Counted from the stretch's first letter, positions 1 through 8,193 are shown. The stretch: DNA of 36,149 bases from CAKQOE01 sp051892195 (GCA_051892195.1 JBJFFZ010000110.1:1-36149); one strand, 5' to 3'. Notes: generated by a model not told the origin, from the sequence alone. Translations and numbers: made by a program.

Positions 1-95
1 GATGATCATCACGAATCAAAAAAAGCTCTTCCCTTCTGATCCGCCAGAGCAGCTGAAAAAGAAACTCTTCAGGCTGAAGCTTGCGGATAAAAAAA

Positions 96-277
96 GCTGT
101 GGAAAAAGTTTTCCACAGCATGAGAAAGATTGGAAAAAAAATAAAGGAAATAGACTGTTTTCCACAAATCCGATGCCAAAAGTAAAATAGAAAAAACCGT
201 TGAAATTTCAATATCTTTTAAAAAACTCAGGAAAAATAAATTCCATAGTTTTCTATATATTTGCATAATTTTCCACA
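96..277. promoter_or_regulatory. DnaA-box cluster at the left end (non-coding 1-518)
   Basis: The first 518 bases hold no convincing gene. They contain four exact matches to the DnaA-box form TTTTCCACA: 98-106 (minus strand), 109-117, 158-166 and 269-277 (plus strand). The first two form a perfect head-to-head inverted repeat: 11-bp arms at 96-106 and 109-119 with a 2-base spacer. The surrounding DNA is AT-rich. No terminator for noc and no parS-like or Noc-site palindrome was recognised in this stretch. Binding by DnaA is inferred from the motif only; these boxes could belong to an outlying part of the origin or could control the next gene to the left. Confidence 0.55.
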
Positions 278-518
278 AACAAGTGACCGATCAATGATAT
301 TCCAAAGATGATTCATATAAAATCATATGATTTCACAATTATGTGGAACTGCAAAGAAATAGAGCCTGAAAATAAGGATCATCTCATTTATAAAAAAAGC
401 TGAACCAATAAACCAGAGAATTTCAATGGGTTTCGATCATAAATCAAATTGCAGTTATGGTAAACACGGGAAAATAAAAAAGGAACAATAATTATTCATC
501 CGCAGATCATTCTTCAAT

Positions 519-1337
519 TTACATATTTTTACACAAAGAAGCACCCTCTGATTTAGGAATCTGAATCCTGATTTCCACCATATCCCCACAGTCTTCCTGA
601 TAAAAACGGGCATTTTTTTCGGACTGGGCTACCAGATCAAAGGATTTTTTGATGGTATTGATGTAGATTCGGTAGTTGATGTAACGGACACGATCCTTTC
701 CTTTTCCCAGATCAAAGCCCTTGTTAAGGAGGTCGGAAATCAGCTTTTCCGTCTGTGTTACGTTGAGATGGTTCTTTACGATGCGCTGAAGGATATAGGA
801 TCTTGCCTCCGGGTCCTCAACCCGCAGGAGTGCCCGGGCATGGCGCTCAGAAAGATTTTCCTTTGTTATTACCTCCCGAATATCCTCCGGAAGAGTGAGA
901 ACCCGCAGCTTGTTTGAAATAGTAGACTGCTTCTTTCCTACCCTGGAAGCGATCTGAGCCTGTGTCAGGCCGTGATCTTCAATCAGCTTTTTATAAGCCA
1001 TGGCTTCCTCCAGAAAGGAAAGATTTTCTCTCTGTACATTTTCGATCAGGGCAATAAGCGCAGACTCCTGCTCGTCCGCATCGCGGATCACAACAGGGAC
1101 CTTTGTAAGCCCCGCCATCCCTGCCGCGCGGAGCCGGCGTTCACCCGCAATCAGCTCAAAGCGATCCCTGCCAGCACGCTTGACAATCAGAGGCTGAATC
1201 ACACCGAATTCACGAATGGATTCACTCAGCTCCTCCAGATACTCCTCTTCAAACTCCAGCCGGGGCTGGTTCGGATTTACGTCGATCCGACTGATGTTGA
1301 CAGAGGAGAGCTGTCCTTTTCTTGTATGTATCGTCAT
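519..1337 (-). CDS. noc: Noc/ParB-family DNA-binding CTPase (probable nucleoid occlusion protein)
   Basis: ParB-fold protein of 272 residues. It shows the NPNQPR segment near residue 22, the GERRLRAA phosphate/CTP-binding motif around residue 65, ENVQREN around residue 99, and a helix-turn-helix (LTQAQIASRVGKKQSTISNKL, in two parts) around residues 123-144. ParB and Noc proteins bind a palindromic site, clamp DNA using CTP, and organise the origin region or block septation over the nucleoid. Its place beside rsmG, with no parA next to it, favours Noc over Spo0J/ParB. The N-terminus lacks the hydrophobic amphipathic helix that anchors Bacillus subtilis Noc to the membrane. The start is supported by AAGGAG nine bases upstream. 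It is separated from rsmG by a strong terminator, so it is probably transcribed on its own. Confidence 0.85.
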   Translation of the reverse strand: MTIHTRKGQLSSVNISRIDVNPNQPRLEFEEEYLEELSESIREFGVIQPLIVKRAGRDRFELIAGERRLRAAGMAGLTKVPVVIRDADEQESALIALIENVQRENLSFLEEAMAYKKLIEDHGLTQAQIASRVGKKQSTISNKLRVLTLPEDIREVITKENLSERHARALLRVEDPEARSYILQRIVKNHLNVTQTEKLISDLLNKGFDLGKGKDRVRYINYRIYINTIKKSFDLVAQSEKNARFYQEDCGDMVEIRIQIPKSEGASLCKNM

Positions 1338-1423
1338 AACATGATTCTCCTTTTTCTGACTCGAATATACCGCAGAAAAAGTATGAAAAGTACATCATTT
1401 ATCCGACACTTTGCGACAGGGAT

Positions 1424-1460
1424 AAACAAAAAAACAGTACGGAAAAAACCATACTGTTTT
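1424..1460 (-). terminator. Rho-independent terminator after rsmG
   Basis: On the minus strand, arms AAAACAGTA and TACTGTTTT pair perfectly. They are extended inward by a G-T wobble and two G-C pairs around a T6 loop, and followed by a T-rich tail (plus-strand positions 1424-1430). It lies 18 bases past the rsmG stop, so it should end the mnmE-mnmG-rsmG transcript before noc. Confidence 0.85.
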
Positions 1461-1478
1461 CATATAATCCATATAGAG

Positions 1479-2186
1479 TTAAAGAGGCTTTTTTTCGGGA
1501 GTACCGGCTTTTCGAGGATAGATCTTTGGAGTATTCATGGTTTTCTGAATATACACGATCCGGTGATGAATATCAAACTGCTTCATCTCCGTTTCCGCGA
1601 TCTCCATAACCTTTCCCCCAAGCTTTCCCAAAGCGCTGCGGGCTTCCTCCACCTCCCGGTCCGCGTCAGGACCTTTATAAGCTCCAAGCCATCCGTTCTT
1701 CTTCACAAAAGGAAGACAATACTCGCATAAAACCGGCAGTCTGGACACAGCTCTGGAAACGCAGATGTCAAACTGCTCCCGGTATTCCTTCTGGCGGGCA
1801 AGCTCCTCTGCTCTGCCGTGGACGGCAGCTACATTTGTCAGGCCAAGATCCTGTATGATTTCATGCAGAATCCGGATTCGTTTATTGAGAGAATCCATCA
1901 GAACGAATTTCTTCTCCGGGGAAACAATGGCAAGAGGCAGTCCGGGAAATCCGGCCCCTGTCCCCACATCAACTACAGTCTCCGCCGATTGGTACTGCGG
2001 ATGGGAGACGCAGCATAAAGAATCGATAAAATGCTTCCGAATAAATTCGTCCCGGTCTTTAATGGCGGTGAGATTTACCTTTTCATTCCACGAGAGGATC
2101 TGCTCCATATATCGCTGAAACCGATCCAGAGTTTCAGGAGAAGCGTCGCAGCCGAAAGCCGCCAGTGCCTGTCTTAATGCTTCCAT
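1479..2186 (-). CDS. rsmG: 16S rRNA (guanine-N7)-methyltransferase RsmG
   Basis: Product of 235 residues, the usual RsmG length. RsmG uses S-adenosylmethionine to methylate N7 of G527 (E. coli numbering) in 16S rRNA. The SAM-binding motif VVDVGTGAGFPGLPLA is at about residues 71-86, preceded by the family-typical SWNEKVNLTAI near residue 33. The C-terminus ends in a basic tail. It starts 5 bases after mnmG stops, and GGAG lies within the mnmG end, so it is co-transcribed with mnmG. The usual mnmE-mnmG-rsmG-noc order is kept. Confidence 0.96.
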   Translation of the reverse strand: MEALRQALAAFGCDASPETLDRFQRYMEQILSWNEKVNLTAIKDRDEFIRKHFIDSLCCVSHPQYQSAETVVDVGTGAGFPGLPLAIVSPEKKFVLMDSLNKRIRILHEIIQDLGLTNVAAVHGRAEELARQKEYREQFDICVSRAVSRLPVLCEYCLPFVKKNGWLGAYKGPDADREVEEARSALGKLGGKVMEIAETEMKQFDIHHRIVYIQKTMNTPKIYPRKAGTPEKKPL

Positions 2187-2190
2187 AATC

Positions 2191-4077
2191 TTAATTCTCC
2201 GAAGCTCTGTGCTTCATCCGTTCCAGATGGATCAGCAGAACGCTGATGTCCGCAGGGGAAATTCCGGAAATCCGGGAAGCCTGTCCCACAGAATCAGGAC
2301 GGAATGCATTGAGCTTTTCTCTGGCCTCCAGCCGGAGGCCGTCCAGCAGCATATAATCAATATCCGCAGGAAGCTTTCTGCTTTCCAGCTTCTTGAACTT
2401 TTCAATCTGATTCAGCTGCTTTGCAATATAACCTTCATATTTAATATTAACGTGAACCTGAACCTGACTGTGATAAGACAGCTCCGGCCTGGCCGGATCA
2501 ATGGCTGCAAGGTTCTCGTAAGTCACCTGGGGACGCTTCAGAAGATCCGCGAGGGAGGTCCGGTTCTGCAGCGGGCTGCTGCCCAGACTTTCAAGAAATT
2601 CATTGGCTTCTCCGGGACTGACCGTTGTAGTCTGAAGCCTCTGAATTTCATTGTCCGTATCATTTTTAAGTTTCAGATAACGCTGATACCGTTCCTCGGA
2701 AGCAAGACCGATCCGATAGGATTTTTCCGTAAGCCTGTCCATGGCATTATCCTGACGAAGAAGCAGCCTGTATTCCGCTCTGGAAGTCATAATACGATAA
2801 GGCTCATCCGTACCCTTCGTTACAAGATCATCGATGAGAACGCCGATATAAGCTTCAGAGCGGTCAAGAACAAACGGGTCCTTTCCCTGGACCCGAAGAG
2901 CGGCGTTGATCCCCGCCATAAGCCCCTGGGCAGCAGCCTCTTCATACCCGGAGCTTCCGTTGGTCTGCCCGGCAAAATAGAGGTTCCGGACGATTCTGCT
3001 CTCAAGGGTTGTTTTCAGATCAAGAGAATTGATGCAGTCATACTCGATGGCATAGGCCGGACGGACAATCACTGCGTTTTCCAGCCCGGCGATGGACCTG
3101 TAAAAATCCACCTGCACATCCTCCGGCAGACTGGAGGACATGCCCTGAATGTACATTTCATCCGTATTGAGCCCCTCAGGTTCCACAAAGAGCTGATGAC
3201 GTTCCTTATCCTTAAACCGGTCAATCTTCGTCTCAATGGAAGGGCAGTACCGTGGTCCCACACCCTCGATTTCACCCGTAAAGAGAGCCGATCTGTGAAA
3301 ATTGCTCCGGATGATCTCATGAGTTTTTTCATTTGTATAGGAAAGCCAGCAGTCCACCTGGTTTTCCCCCGGGTTCTCGTTCATAAAGGAAAACGGCACC
3401 ACCCGTTCATCCCCGTGCTGCACCTGCATCTTTGAATAATCGATGGTCTTGCCGTCGATGCGGGCAGGAGTCCCTGTCTTAAACCGCCGCAGAGGAATCC
3501 CGTGAGCCTTCAGACTGTCCGCCAGCTCCATGGCAGGAGCCATGCCGTTAGGACCGCCGTAATAGGAGGATTCACCGATAAAAATTTTTCCCCGCAGGAA
3601 CGTCCCCGTAGCAATGATCACGGCCTTCGCCCGGTAAAGGGCTCCTGTTTTCGTTACGATTCCCGTAACCGTGCCGTCCTCCACCACGATTTCCGTAACC
3701 TCCGCCTGCTTCATATCCAGATTTTCCGTATGCTCGATCACATGTTTCATAGAGTTGTGATACGCCTGCTTGTCCGCCTGAGCCCGCAGAGAATGCACCG
3801 CAGGACCCTTGGCCGTGTTCAGCATCCGGCTCTGAATAAACGTCCGGTCTATGTTGAGACCCATCTCACCCCCCAGGGCATCGATCTCCCTCACCAGATG
3901 ACCCTTGCCGGTTCCTCCGATGGAAGGATTGCACGGCATCATAGCAATCGCCTCCAGCGTAATGGAGAGCATCAGCGTCCTGAGCCCCATGCGGGCCGGC
4001 GCCAAAGCCGCCTCACAGCCGGCATGACCGGCACCCACCACGATCACATCGTACTCCCCCATCAGGTAATGTTCCAT
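2191..4077 (-). CDS. mnmG: tRNA uridine-5-carboxymethylaminomethyl modification enzyme MnmG (GidA)
   Basis: FAD- and NADH-dependent partner of MnmE. The complex puts (carboxymethyl)aminomethyl groups on the wobble uridine of tRNAs reading NNA/NNG codons. The 628-residue length is normal. The N-terminal dinucleotide fold is VIVVGAGHAGCEAA at residues 10-23. The family signature GGTGKGHLVREIDALGG is near residue 54, and the second signature GPRYCPSIETKI is near residue 274. The start at 4077 has GGAAGGA about 10 bases upstream; an in-frame ATG five codons later is possible. It lies 27 bases downstream of mnmE and 4 bases before rsmG, in one operon. Confidence 0.97.
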   Translation of the reverse strand: MEHYLMGEYDVIVVGAGHAGCEAALAPARMGLRTLMLSITLEAIAMMPCNPSIGGTGKGHLVREIDALGGEMGLNIDRTFIQSRMLNTAKGPAVHSLRAQADKQAYHNSMKHVIEHTENLDMKQAEVTEIVVEDGTVTGIVTKTGALYRAKAVIIATGTFLRGKIFIGESSYYGGPNGMAPAMELADSLKAHGIPLRRFKTGTPARIDGKTIDYSKMQVQHGDERVVPFSFMNENPGENQVDCWLSYTNEKTHEIIRSNFHRSALFTGEIEGVGPRYCPSIETKIDRFKDKERHQLFVEPEGLNTDEMYIQGMSSSLPEDVQVDFYRSIAGLENAVIVRPAYAIEYDCINSLDLKTTLESRIVRNLYFAGQTNGSSGYEEAAAQGLMAGINAALRVQGKDPFVLDRSEAYIGVLIDDLVTKGTDEPYRIMTSRAEYRLLLRQDNAMDRLTEKSYRIGLASEERYQRYLKLKNDTDNEIQRLQTTTVSPGEANEFLESLGSSPLQNRTSLADLLKRPQVTYENLAAIDPARPELSYHSQVQVHVNIKYEGYIAKQLNQIEKFKKLESRKLPADIDYMLLDGLRLEAREKLNAFRPDSVGQASRISGISPADISVLLIHLERMKHRASEN

Positions 4078-4104
4078 CTGTAAATCATCCTTCCAACTAT
4101 CACA

Positions 4105-5541
4105 CTATTTTCCCAGACAGAATCTGGAAAACACCTCAGTAACAATATCATCGCTGACCGCTTCCCCGGTAATTTCCCCCAAAGTCATCCAGGCCTCCCG
4201 GATATCACTTTCCGCAAAATCAAGAGCCTCGCCGTTTTCCAGCATAACCCTTGCATCACCTAAAAGACCCAGAGAAGTCCGCAGAAGCTCCTCATGCCGG
4301 ACATTGGAAATCAGCAGAGAATTTTCCGGCACCGTCTCCCCGTTGTAGACAATCCTGCGAATTTCCGAAATAAGCTGTGGAATCCCTTCTCCCGAAACAG
4401 CAGACATATAAATAACAGGACTGCCCGAATCCGCCGGCTCTGCCGGCCCATAAAAGTCCGCCGGGTCCACCCGGCACCCGAGATCCGTTTTATTCACAAT
4501 AAAAATGCACTTTTTTTCCTTTGCAGATGCAATAATCTCCCGGTCCTCCTCCGTCAGCCCGCAGGAGCCGTCCACAAGGATCAGCACAACATCCGCCTGC
4601 ATCAAAGACGCACGGCTCTTTTCAATCCCCATGCGCTCGATCACATCCTCCGTCTCCCGGATCCCCGCCGTATCCACAATCCGCACCGGAATCCCTCCGA
4701 TGGAGGCAGCTTCCTCAATGGTATCCCGGGTAGTGCCCGGAATATCCGTGACAATGGCCCGGTCCTCCTTTAACACAGCGTTCATCAGAGAGGATTTTCC
4801 AACATTGGGTCTGCCGATAATGGCGATTTTCAGACCGTCCCTCAGCATTCTTCCCGTGTCCGCCGTATCGTAAAGCCTCTGAATCTCGCCGGAGATCCGG
4901 TCCAGACCGCGGATGATCCCTTCATAAGTCAGCTCCTCCAGGTCCTCCTCCGGGTATTCGATGTGAGCAACAATATCGGAAAGCAGGTCCGCCATGCGGA
5001 CCCGGATCTGCCGGATTCTGGCAGACAGGGCGCCCTGCAGCTGCGCTACAGCAGAATCATACCCGTTTTCAGACCGGGCCCTGATCACATCGATGACAGC
5101 CTCTGCCTGGGAAAGGTCGATTCTCCCGTTTAAAAACGCCCGTTTTGTAAATTCACCCCGTTCTGCAAGAGAAGCCCCGCACTTCAGAACCAGCGTGAGA
5201 ATCTTTTTCAGGGAAATAATGCTTCCGTGACACTGGATTTCCACCAGATCCTCCCCGGTATAGGTGCGGGGAGCCTTCATATACACAGCCAGACACTCGT
5301 CAATAACGGGACCTCCGCTCTGCCGGGTGCGGACAGAGTCCGCGTCATCCTGGACAGGAGCATTGATATCCACAATATTTCCATAGATCATTTTCCTGGG
5401 CTCCGGCTCAGAAAGAGTCTTTCCGGAGGGATAACGGAACACCTTCTTTAATATTTCCAATGAATCACGTCCGCTGATACGGATTATTCCTATGCCGCCC
5501 TCCCCCGGAGCGGTTGCAATTGCAGCTATTGTATGATCCAT
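4105..5541 (-). CDS. mnmE: tRNA modification GTPase MnmE (TrmE)
   Basis: GTPase of 478 residues that acts with MnmG on wobble uridine of tRNAs. The formyl-tetrahydrofolate-binding N-domain comes first. The G domain has GRPNVGKSS (about 242-250), DTAG, NKTD (about 351) and SAVSGEG, and the C-terminus ends FCLGK, the family's Cys-bearing end (usually FCIGK). Two stretches are unusual: residues about 61-71, between NIVD and VIDE, look expanded by roughly ten residues against the usual family sequence, and residues about 356-370 contain GPAEPADSG. Both are encoded by tandem GC-rich hairpins (5329-5359 and 4433-4475). A promoter (TTGTAC, 17 bp, TAGAAT at 5614-5642) probably starts this operon separately from khpB. 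Confidence 0.97.
   Translation of the reverse strand: MDHTIAAIATAPGEGGIGIIRISGRDSLEILKKVFRYPSGKTLSEPEPRKMIYGNIVDINAPVQDDADSVRTRQSGGPVIDECLAVYMKAPRTYTGEDLVEIQCHGSIISLKKILTLVLKCGASLAERGEFTKRAFLNGRIDLSQAEAVIDVIRARSENGYDSAVAQLQGALSARIRQIRVRMADLLSDIVAHIEYPEEDLEELTYEGIIRGLDRISGEIQRLYDTADTGRMLRDGLKIAIIGRPNVGKSSLMNAVLKEDRAIVTDIPGTTRDTIEEAASIGGIPVRIVDTAGIRETEDVIERMGIEKSRASLMQADVVLILVDGSCGLTEEDREIIASAKEKKCIFIVNKTDLGCRVDPADFYGPAEPADSGSPVIYMSAVSGEGIPQLISEIRRIVYNGETVPENSLLISNVRHEELLRTSLGLLGDARVMLENGEALDFAESDIREAWMTLGEITGEAVSDDIVTEVFSRFCLGK
4433..4475. repeat. Tandem GC-rich mini-hairpins inside mnmE (G-domain end)
   Basis: Two perfect hairpins stand 12 bases apart: GCCGGC-TCT-GCCGGC (4433-4447) and GCCGGGT-CC-ACCCGGC (4460-4475). 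The 15-mer GCCGGCTCTGCCGGC occurs again, in the opposite orientation, inside the methyltransferase gene at 22486-22500. They encode the loop between the NKTD and SAV motifs of MnmE, in frame. Confidence 0.6.
5329..5359. repeat. Tandem mini-hairpins inside mnmE (N-domain)
   Basis: Perfect hairpins GCGGAC-AGA-GTCCGC (5329-5343) and TCCTG-GA-CAGGA (5348-5359) are 4 bases apart. They encode part of an apparent insertion between the NIVD and VIDE motifs of MnmE. The first has the same 6-3-6 plan and the same AGA loop as the copy at 22486-22500. Confidence 0.5.
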
Positions 5542-5575
5542 ATTTCTTTCCTTTTCCGCAATGTATCTTAAACTG

Positions 5576-5613
5576 AAAGGGTGCCCCCCGGTATGGTCCG
5601 GAGAACACCCTTT
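5576..5613. other. Stem-loop between mnmE and khpB
   Basis: Arms AAAGGGTG (5576-5583) and CACCCTTT (5606-5613) pair perfectly, with an inner CCGG/CCGG stem. On the minus strand only a short TTT follows, so it is a poor terminator for khpB. It begins right after the -10 of the putative mnmE promoter, so the outer stem would be partly lost from an mRNA started there. Confidence 0.5.
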
Positions 5614-5642
5614 ATTCTAATTCAAATACCAATTGAGTACAA
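5614..5642 (-). promoter_or_regulatory. Putative promoter of the mnmE-mnmG-rsmG operon
   Basis: On the minus strand TTGTAC (plus 5637-5642) and TAGAAT (plus 5614-5619) are exactly 17 bases apart, just after the khpB stop codon. The match is good for a vegetative sigma-A promoter; activity is inferred. Confidence 0.5.
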
Positions 5643-6551
5643 TTATTTCTTTACGAGCTCGATAATAACCCGTCTGTTCGGTTCAACACCTTCGCTTCTC
5701 GTTGTAACCCTTGGATTGTACTGTAATGTAGAATGAATCACCTTTCTCTCGTAAGGATTCATCGGTTCCAGTCTGACATTTTTTCTGACTCTGATGGCCT
5801 TGTCTGCCATCTTCTTTGCCAGCAGCTGCAGCGTCTTTTCTCTCTTTTCTCTGTACTTTTCAGCATTGATGATCACGCGGATGTGCTTTTCTCCATCCTT
5901 GTTCTGAACAATGCTTGCAAGGTACTGGATCGCATCCATGGTCTGGCCTCTCTTGCCGATGAGGGAACCAACATCCGGACCTACAAGGTTGATATAAAGC
6001 GTAGAATCCAGGATTCCTGCTTCACAGTGAAGATTCAGGCCCATGGTTTCTGCAATTTTCTCTACAAATTTTACTGCAGGAGCATCCTGTGCAGGAACTG
6101 CATCCGTATCTTCCTCCGTAAGAGTGAACTTTGTCATCATCTTAGGAATATTCGGTTCTTTGTGCTTTTTTTTGCCGTCCCGGTTTGTGTGCTTTGCAGG
6201 AGATTTTTTCGGCGTACGAGGAGGAATCTTCTCAAAAGAATCCAGCGCACCGCCATATTCTGCTTCCAGCTGCAGATCCTTCTCCAGCTCAGGGTCCAGC
6301 TCCAGATCCTGTTCCGGAATTGCAGGCTCCTCTTTCTTCTCCGGTTTTTTTACTTCCGGCTTCTTCTCTTCTACAGGCTTCCTTTCAACCTTTACTCTGG
6401 CAAGTTTGCTGCCGAAAAGACCAAGAAACCCCTTGGAAGGCTCTTCAAGAACAGTAACGATAACCTCATCTCTTGTAAGCTTCAGATCTCTGAGAGCAAG
6501 CTCCACTGCAGAATCAATATCATCGCCCCATTTTTCAACACTGTCTGCCAT
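5643..6551 (-). CDS. khpB: RNA-binding protein KhpB (Jag / EloR)
   Basis: Protein of 302 residues with the three-part plan of Jag/KhpB. The N-terminal Jag domain has the SKGFLGLFG motif (about residues 39-47). A highly charged linker (about 60-150) follows, then a type II KH domain with IGKRGQTMDAIQYL (GxxG loop, about 198-211), then a C-terminal R3H domain ending in NPYERKVIHSTL and VEPNRRVIIELVKK. In streptococci KhpA-KhpB binds RNA and tunes cell elongation. Here, as in most Firmicutes, it sits directly downstream of yidC. The start has GGAGGATA upstream. Confidence 0.95.
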   Translation of the reverse strand: MADSVEKWGDDIDSAVELALRDLKLTRDEVIVTVLEEPSKGFLGLFGSKLARVKVERKPVEEKKPEVKKPEKKEEPAIPEQDLELDPELEKDLQLEAEYGGALDSFEKIPPRTPKKSPAKHTNRDGKKKHKEPNIPKMMTKFTLTEEDTDAVPAQDAPAVKFVEKIAETMGLNLHCEAGILDSTLYINLVGPDVGSLIGKRGQTMDAIQYLASIVQNKDGEKHIRVIINAEKYREKREKTLQLLAKKMADKAIRVRKNVRLEPMNPYERKVIHSTLQYNPRVTTRSEGVEPNRRVIIELVKK

Positions 6552-6590
6552 AAATATCCTCCATCTTTTACTCTTAAATAAAAGAAATAA

Positions 6591-7268
6591 TTAACGATTT
6601 TTTCTTTCCTTTACCTTTTTGCGTATCTGAATCACTTTTGTCTGAACAATCTGGAAAATATAACTCATAACCCAGTACATGCATAATCCTGCAGGAAGGG
6701 TTCTTCCCATCCACACGATCATGACAGGCATAAAATACTGCATGGCTTTCATGGAAGCATTTGCAGGATTGTTTGCCCCTGACTGCATGCCCGTTGTGAT
6801 TTTCATAGATACAAAGGTGGCTACACCGGCGATAATCGGAAGAATCCAAAGATCCGGCTGGCTGAGGTCATCCACCCATAAAAAAGATTCATGAACGGCG
6901 AGAACCATATCAGAATTTGAAATATAGGTCATTGGATTTCTGAGAAGACCGAAAAGACCCCAGATAATCGGCAGCTGAATCAACAGTGGGAGACATCCCA
7001 TTGCCGGTTTGATGTTGTGCTCCTGATACAGTTCCTGTAATTTTTCCTGCATTTTTTCAGGAGTATCCTTGTACTTTGTCTGAATTTCCTTTACCTTCGG
7101 CTGAACAAGCATCATCTGCTCACTGCTCTTAAGCTGCATACTGTACAGCGGCAGAATAATAATACGGATCAGAATGGTCATAAGAATGATGGAAATACCA
7201 TAGTTATCAACCACATTATAGATTCCGTTGATCAGATAGCCGAGTGGAACAGCTACAAGTCTCGTCAT
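6591..7268 (-). CDS. yidC: Membrane protein insertase YidC (Oxa1 family)
   Basis: Short form of YidC, 225 residues, with the 60KD_IMP/Oxa1 domain making up nearly the whole protein. The conserved arginine of the hydrophilic groove is seen in MTILIRIIILPLYSMQLKS (about residue 35). The cytoplasmic amphipathic hairpin (MLVQPKVKEIQTKYKD...) and the pair KPAMGCLPLLIQLPI are present, and the C-terminus is basic (KVKERKNR). No lipobox or signal peptide precedes the first membrane segment, unlike Bacillus SpoIIIJ/YidC2. The ribosome-binding site TGGAGGA lies about 12 bases before the ATG. It lies between yidD and khpB in the usual cluster. Confidence 0.95.
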   Translation of the reverse strand: MTRLVAVPLGYLINGIYNVVDNYGISIILMTILIRIIILPLYSMQLKSSEQMMLVQPKVKEIQTKYKDTPEKMQEKLQELYQEHNIKPAMGCLPLLIQLPIIWGLFGLLRNPMTYISNSDMVLAVHESFLWVDDLSQPDLWILPIIAGVATFVSMKITTGMQSGANNPANASMKAMQYFMPVMIVWMGRTLPAGLCMYWVMSYIFQIVQTKVIQIRKKVKERKNR

Positions 7269-7293
7269 TAATTTTTAATCCTCCATATCCACA

Positions 7294-7527
7294 TTACTTC
7301 AGTGGATCGTATCCTCCTTCATGAAAAGGATGACACCTCAGTATTCTCTTTATGCCAAGCCAGCTTCCCTTAAACGGACCGTATTTTTCAACAGCCTGAA
7401 TAAAGTAAGTGGAACAGGTAGGAATAAACCTGCACTTGCCCGGCAGCAGAAACGGTGAAATACAATGCTGATAACCACGGATCAGTGCAATAATCATATT
7501 GCTGAGAATTTTTTCAATGGCCTTCAC
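7294..7527 (-). CDS. yidD: Membrane protein insertion efficiency factor YidD
   Basis: 77-residue protein with the whole YidD signature: RGYQHCISPFLLPGKCRF, then PTCSTYFIQAVEKYG, then GIKRILRCHPFHEGGYDP. YidD is a small membrane-associated helper for insertion of proteins through YidC. It lies 17 bases after rnpA and 25 bases before yidC and is surely part of the rpmH-rnpA-yidD-yidC-khpB transcript. Confidence 0.96.
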   Translation of the reverse strand: MKAIEKILSNMIIALIRGYQHCISPFLLPGKCRFIPTCSTYFIQAVEKYGPFKGSWLGIKRILRCHPFHEGGYDPLK

Positions 7528-7544
7528 TACATATCACCTGTCTT

Positions 7545-7880
7545 TTAATGAATTTTTAATCTTCTGATGGCGGCTTCAATCGATTTTTTCACATCCGCAC
7601 ATTTACGTCCATTAATTGTATTCCTTGCAATTATAATCAGATCATAGCCGGAGGGAATCGGGGAAATCTGTCGGAAAGCTTCCCGCATAAGCCGTCTCGC
7701 CCTGTTGCGCTGAACGCTGTTTCCTACTTTTTTGCTGGCAAGAAATGAAACCCTGTTAAAAGCAAGTCCGTTTTTCATGCAGAAGACCACAACATAACGG
7801 TCACCCACGGATTTTCCCTTTTTATAAATCCGGTTGAAATCCTCTTTTCTCCTTAAAACATCCTTCCTTAACATACGCAT
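7545..7880 (-). CDS. rnpA: Ribonuclease P protein component RnpA
   Basis: Basic 111-residue protein that binds RNase P RNA for 5'-end maturation of tRNAs. The hallmark RNR motif is present in GNSVQRNRARRLMREAFR (about residues 52-69), after the conserved FNRVSFLASKKVG. The N-terminal LRRKEDFNRIYKKGKS is also typical. Gene order after rpmH is standard. A 147-base spacer containing two hairpins lies between it and rpmH. Confidence 0.96.
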   Translation of the reverse strand: MRMLRKDVLRRKEDFNRIYKKGKSVGDRYVVVFCMKNGLAFNRVSFLASKKVGNSVQRNRARRLMREAFRQISPIPSGYDLIIIARNTINGRKCADVKKSIEAAIRRLKIH

Positions 7881-7937
7881 ACATTCCTTTACAAAAAAGA
7901 CCGGCAGCTGTCTTTGTCACCTAACATTTCCTGTCAG

Positions 7938-8009
7938 CAGGTGCAGCCGCACCTGAACTGAAATCTTTGCTTCATGCGAAACGAAGGGGCTGTAAAAGAC
8001 AGCCCCTTC
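7938..8009. other. Two hairpins in the rpmH-rnpA spacer
   Basis: CAGGTGC-AGCC-GCACCTG (7938-7955, 7-bp stem) and an 11-bp perfect stem GAAGGGGCTGT / ACAGCCCCTTC with an AAAAG loop (7983-7993 and 7999-8009). Neither is followed by a T-run on the minus strand, so simple termination is unlikely. They may be processing or stability elements that set the L34:RnpA ratio. Confidence 0.6.
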
Positions 8010-8027
8010 CTGAATGCAATCCATATT

Positions 8028-8162
8028 TTATGCAGAAAGCTTTTTTCTGCCTCTGAGTCTTCTTCTCTTGAGAACGTTTCTTCCGTTCTTGGTACTCATT
8101 CTCTTTCTGAAGCCATGTTCCTTTTTTCTCTGTCTGTTCTTAGGCTGGAATGTCTGTTTCAT
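8028..8162 (-). CDS. rpmH: 50S ribosomal protein L34
   Basis: 44-residue, very basic protein MKQTFQPKNRQRKKEHGF...RRRLRGRKKLSA, an unmistakable bL34. The start at 8162 was chosen because AGGAGGTG sits 8 bases upstream and because L34 always begins MKxTxQP. It is the first gene of the minus-strand cluster, expressed from a consensus promoter at 8306-8334 with a leader of about 135 bases. Confidence 0.98.
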   Translation of the reverse strand: MKQTFQPKNRQRKKEHGFRKRMSTKNGRNVLKRRRLRGRKKLSA

Positions 8163-8193
8163 TGATTTACACCTCCTGTCGCGTTTATGTAAT

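Noticed and set aside
2..190. 62-codon open frame at the left edge
   Set aside because: It overlaps the DnaA-box palindrome, is very Lys-rich from A-runs, has no ribosome-binding site and no family resemblance.
972..1730. Plus-strand open frame of 252 codons across the noc start and rsmG end
   Set aside because: It spans a clear terminator and two genes on the other strand; composition is that of a reverse-strand shadow.
2209..3435. Long plus-strand open frame (408 codons) opposite mnmG
   Set aside because: It is antisense to an unmistakable mnmG gene and shows no protein-like family pattern; a shadow frame.
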